From positions 1 to 13,699 of the forward strand of contig CAYTIK010000025.1 of the NCBI GenBank assembly GCA_964438025.1: DNA of 13,699 nucleotides, read 5' to 3'. A program made the position numbers and the translations under genes. The notes under the pieces are model-generated. The model did no database searches. It was not told the origin of the DNA and saw only the letters and a list, made by a program, of their open reading frames with translations. Positions 13,262-13,699 of this stretch are shown here, one piece after another (the first letter of the stretch is position 1; every line of letters begins with the position of its first letter). Origin of the DNA: GCA-002790615 sp964438025 (GTDB taxonomy: Bacteria > Patescibacteriota > Minisyncoccia > Moranbacterales > UBA2206).

Positions 13262-13309
13262 AACATTCTCACATTCTCGAGAATATGAGAATGTTACGTA
13301 CTGTATAAT
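13262..13309 (+). promoter_or_regulatory. Four-half-site palindrome next to a TATAAT box
   Basis: Bases 13262-13295 form a 34-bp palindrome with one mismatch. It consists of ACATTCTC twice in direct repeat followed by GAGAATAT and GAGAATGT, so four similar 8-base half-sites arranged two and two. A TATAAT follows at 13304-13309; its -35 position (13281-13286) falls inside the palindrome, as expected for a repressor-controlled promoter. No open reading frame lies downstream on the plus strand, so the target, if any, would be a small RNA or antisense transcript. Confidence 0.4.
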
Positions 13310-13370
13310 TTTTTGTTTTCTTTGCCAATGTAGTGACCATATTTCCATATGTGGACGTATGGAAATGAAA

Positions 13371-13402
13371 TAAAAAGTGGGTTGAGAAAAATTCCCAACC
13401 CA
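13371..13402 (-). terminator. Strong terminator of the right-edge gene
   Basis: TGGGTTGAGAA (13378-13388) pairs with TTCCCAACCCA (13392-13402), 11 bp with one wobble and a three-base loop. On the minus strand it is followed by CTTTTTATTT. It lies about 20 bases past the stop of the minus-strand membrane protein gene. Confidence 0.85.
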
Positions 13403-13423
13403 TCTTTGGAAACGATTTCTCCT

Positions 13424-13699
13424 TTAGAAAAAATCGTCGCTACCCAATAGCATACCAGCGCCGATAATCCCAATGATTGCCGACAGCCAGGCCCAGAAAC
13501 AAAAAACTACATTATAAGGAAAAATGCTGATTCCCGGCGGCACTGTGACTTTAAGCCCAGTATCCGATTGGTCAAGCAAAGTTTCCCGCAACTTCATAAG
13601 AACATTCGTTCGTTCTAATTTAGTCGCATCCGAACTAATCTGATTCAGTTCTTCAAGAGATGCCTTGATATTCCCAAACCAGAAACCTATGTCTTCTTT
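13424..13699 (-). CDS. Membrane protein, C-terminal part only (partial)
   Basis: An open frame enters from the right edge and stops with TAA at 13424-13426, giving the last 91 residues. It begins with a polar, helical region (IKASLEELNQISSDATKLER, then MKLRETLLDQS), passes a short Pro-rich stretch (VTVPPGISIFPYN) and ends with one hydrophobic segment of about 21 residues rich in Gly and Ala (FCFWAWLSAIIGIIGAGMLLG) and a short acidic tail SDDFF. It is therefore probably anchored by a C-terminal membrane helix. I do not recognise the family. The strong terminator just downstream supports the frame. Confidence 0.75.
   Translation of the reverse strand, partial: KEDIGFWFGNIKASLEELNQISSDATKLERTNVLMKLRETLLDQSDTGLKVTVPPGISIFPYNVVFCFWAWLSAIIGIIGAGMLLGSDDFF

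Larger units (their letters stand above)
13092..13423. other. Palindrome-rich spacer
   Basis: No gene is evident in these 332 bases. The contents are: a TATACT -10-like box for the minus-strand metalloprotease gene near 13116-13121; inverted repeats at 13165-13200, 13236-13247 (AAATACGTATTT) and 13262-13295; a plus-strand TATAAT at 13304-13309; a 9-bp hairpin ATTTCCATA/TATGGAAAT (13341-13349 with 13358-13366); and the terminator of the right-hand gene (13371-13402). Confidence 0.6.

Overview
The window looks like a piece of a Patescibacteria (Candidate Phyla Radiation, Parcubacteria-like) chromosome. This is inferred from AT-rich DNA with short low-complexity spacers, many genes without a clear Shine-Dalgarno sequence, single-copy housekeeping genes scattered away from their usual partners (yidD away from rnpA/yidC, rplU without rpmA beside it), a PEGA/propeller membrane protein, a small lipoprotein, and palindromic elements of the CCTGCCTGCAGGCAGG type that I associate with these genomes. 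TGA is used as a stop (rplU), so there is no sign of UGA recoding. No 16S gene is present, so the placement is an inference.

Layout. Positions 1-225 hold a minus-strand regulatory region with a CIRCE-like operator (158-184) and two promoters that would drive a heat-shock-type gene beyond the left edge. A strong terminator (226-262) ends a minus-strand lipoprotein gene (283-963). Next come a 60-residue four-cysteine protein (1061-1243, own terminator) and yidD (1323-1556), both minus. yidD and a plus-strand cluster diverge from overlapping promoters around 1569-1620. The plus cluster is a CorA-like transporter, cysS, an inositol-monophosphatase-family enzyme and a tRNA-dihydrouridine synthase (1706-5900). 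A 360-base spacer with a promoter and a structured leader precedes dnaB (6261-7604), followed by an AT-only spacer and recR (7720-8307).

Convergent with recR is a minus-strand operon transcribed mnmA, a transglutaminase-like gene, then a GIY-YIG gene (10282 down to 8310). Between mnmA and the minus-strand rplU (10566-10874) lies a dense block of palindromic elements. Then follow a PEGA-domain membrane protein (11052-12521, plus), a convergent YgjP-type metalloprotease (12534-13091, minus), a palindrome-rich spacer, and the C-terminal end of a membrane protein (13424-13699, minus) with a strong terminator.

Functionally this is mostly core information processing: translation (cysS, rplU), tRNA modification (dus, mnmA), replication and recombination (dnaB, recR) and membrane biogenesis or transport (yidD, CorA). 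I see no CRISPR array, IS element, toxin-antitoxin pair, defence island or complete RNA gene. The less ordinary content is non-coding or in active sites: a nearly ideal three-way-junction leader before a CorA whose GMN signature is altered, a palindromic element apparently domesticated in frame inside dus, nested palindromes downstream of rplU, palindromic operator candidates at the right end, and an unusual cysteine set in MnmA.
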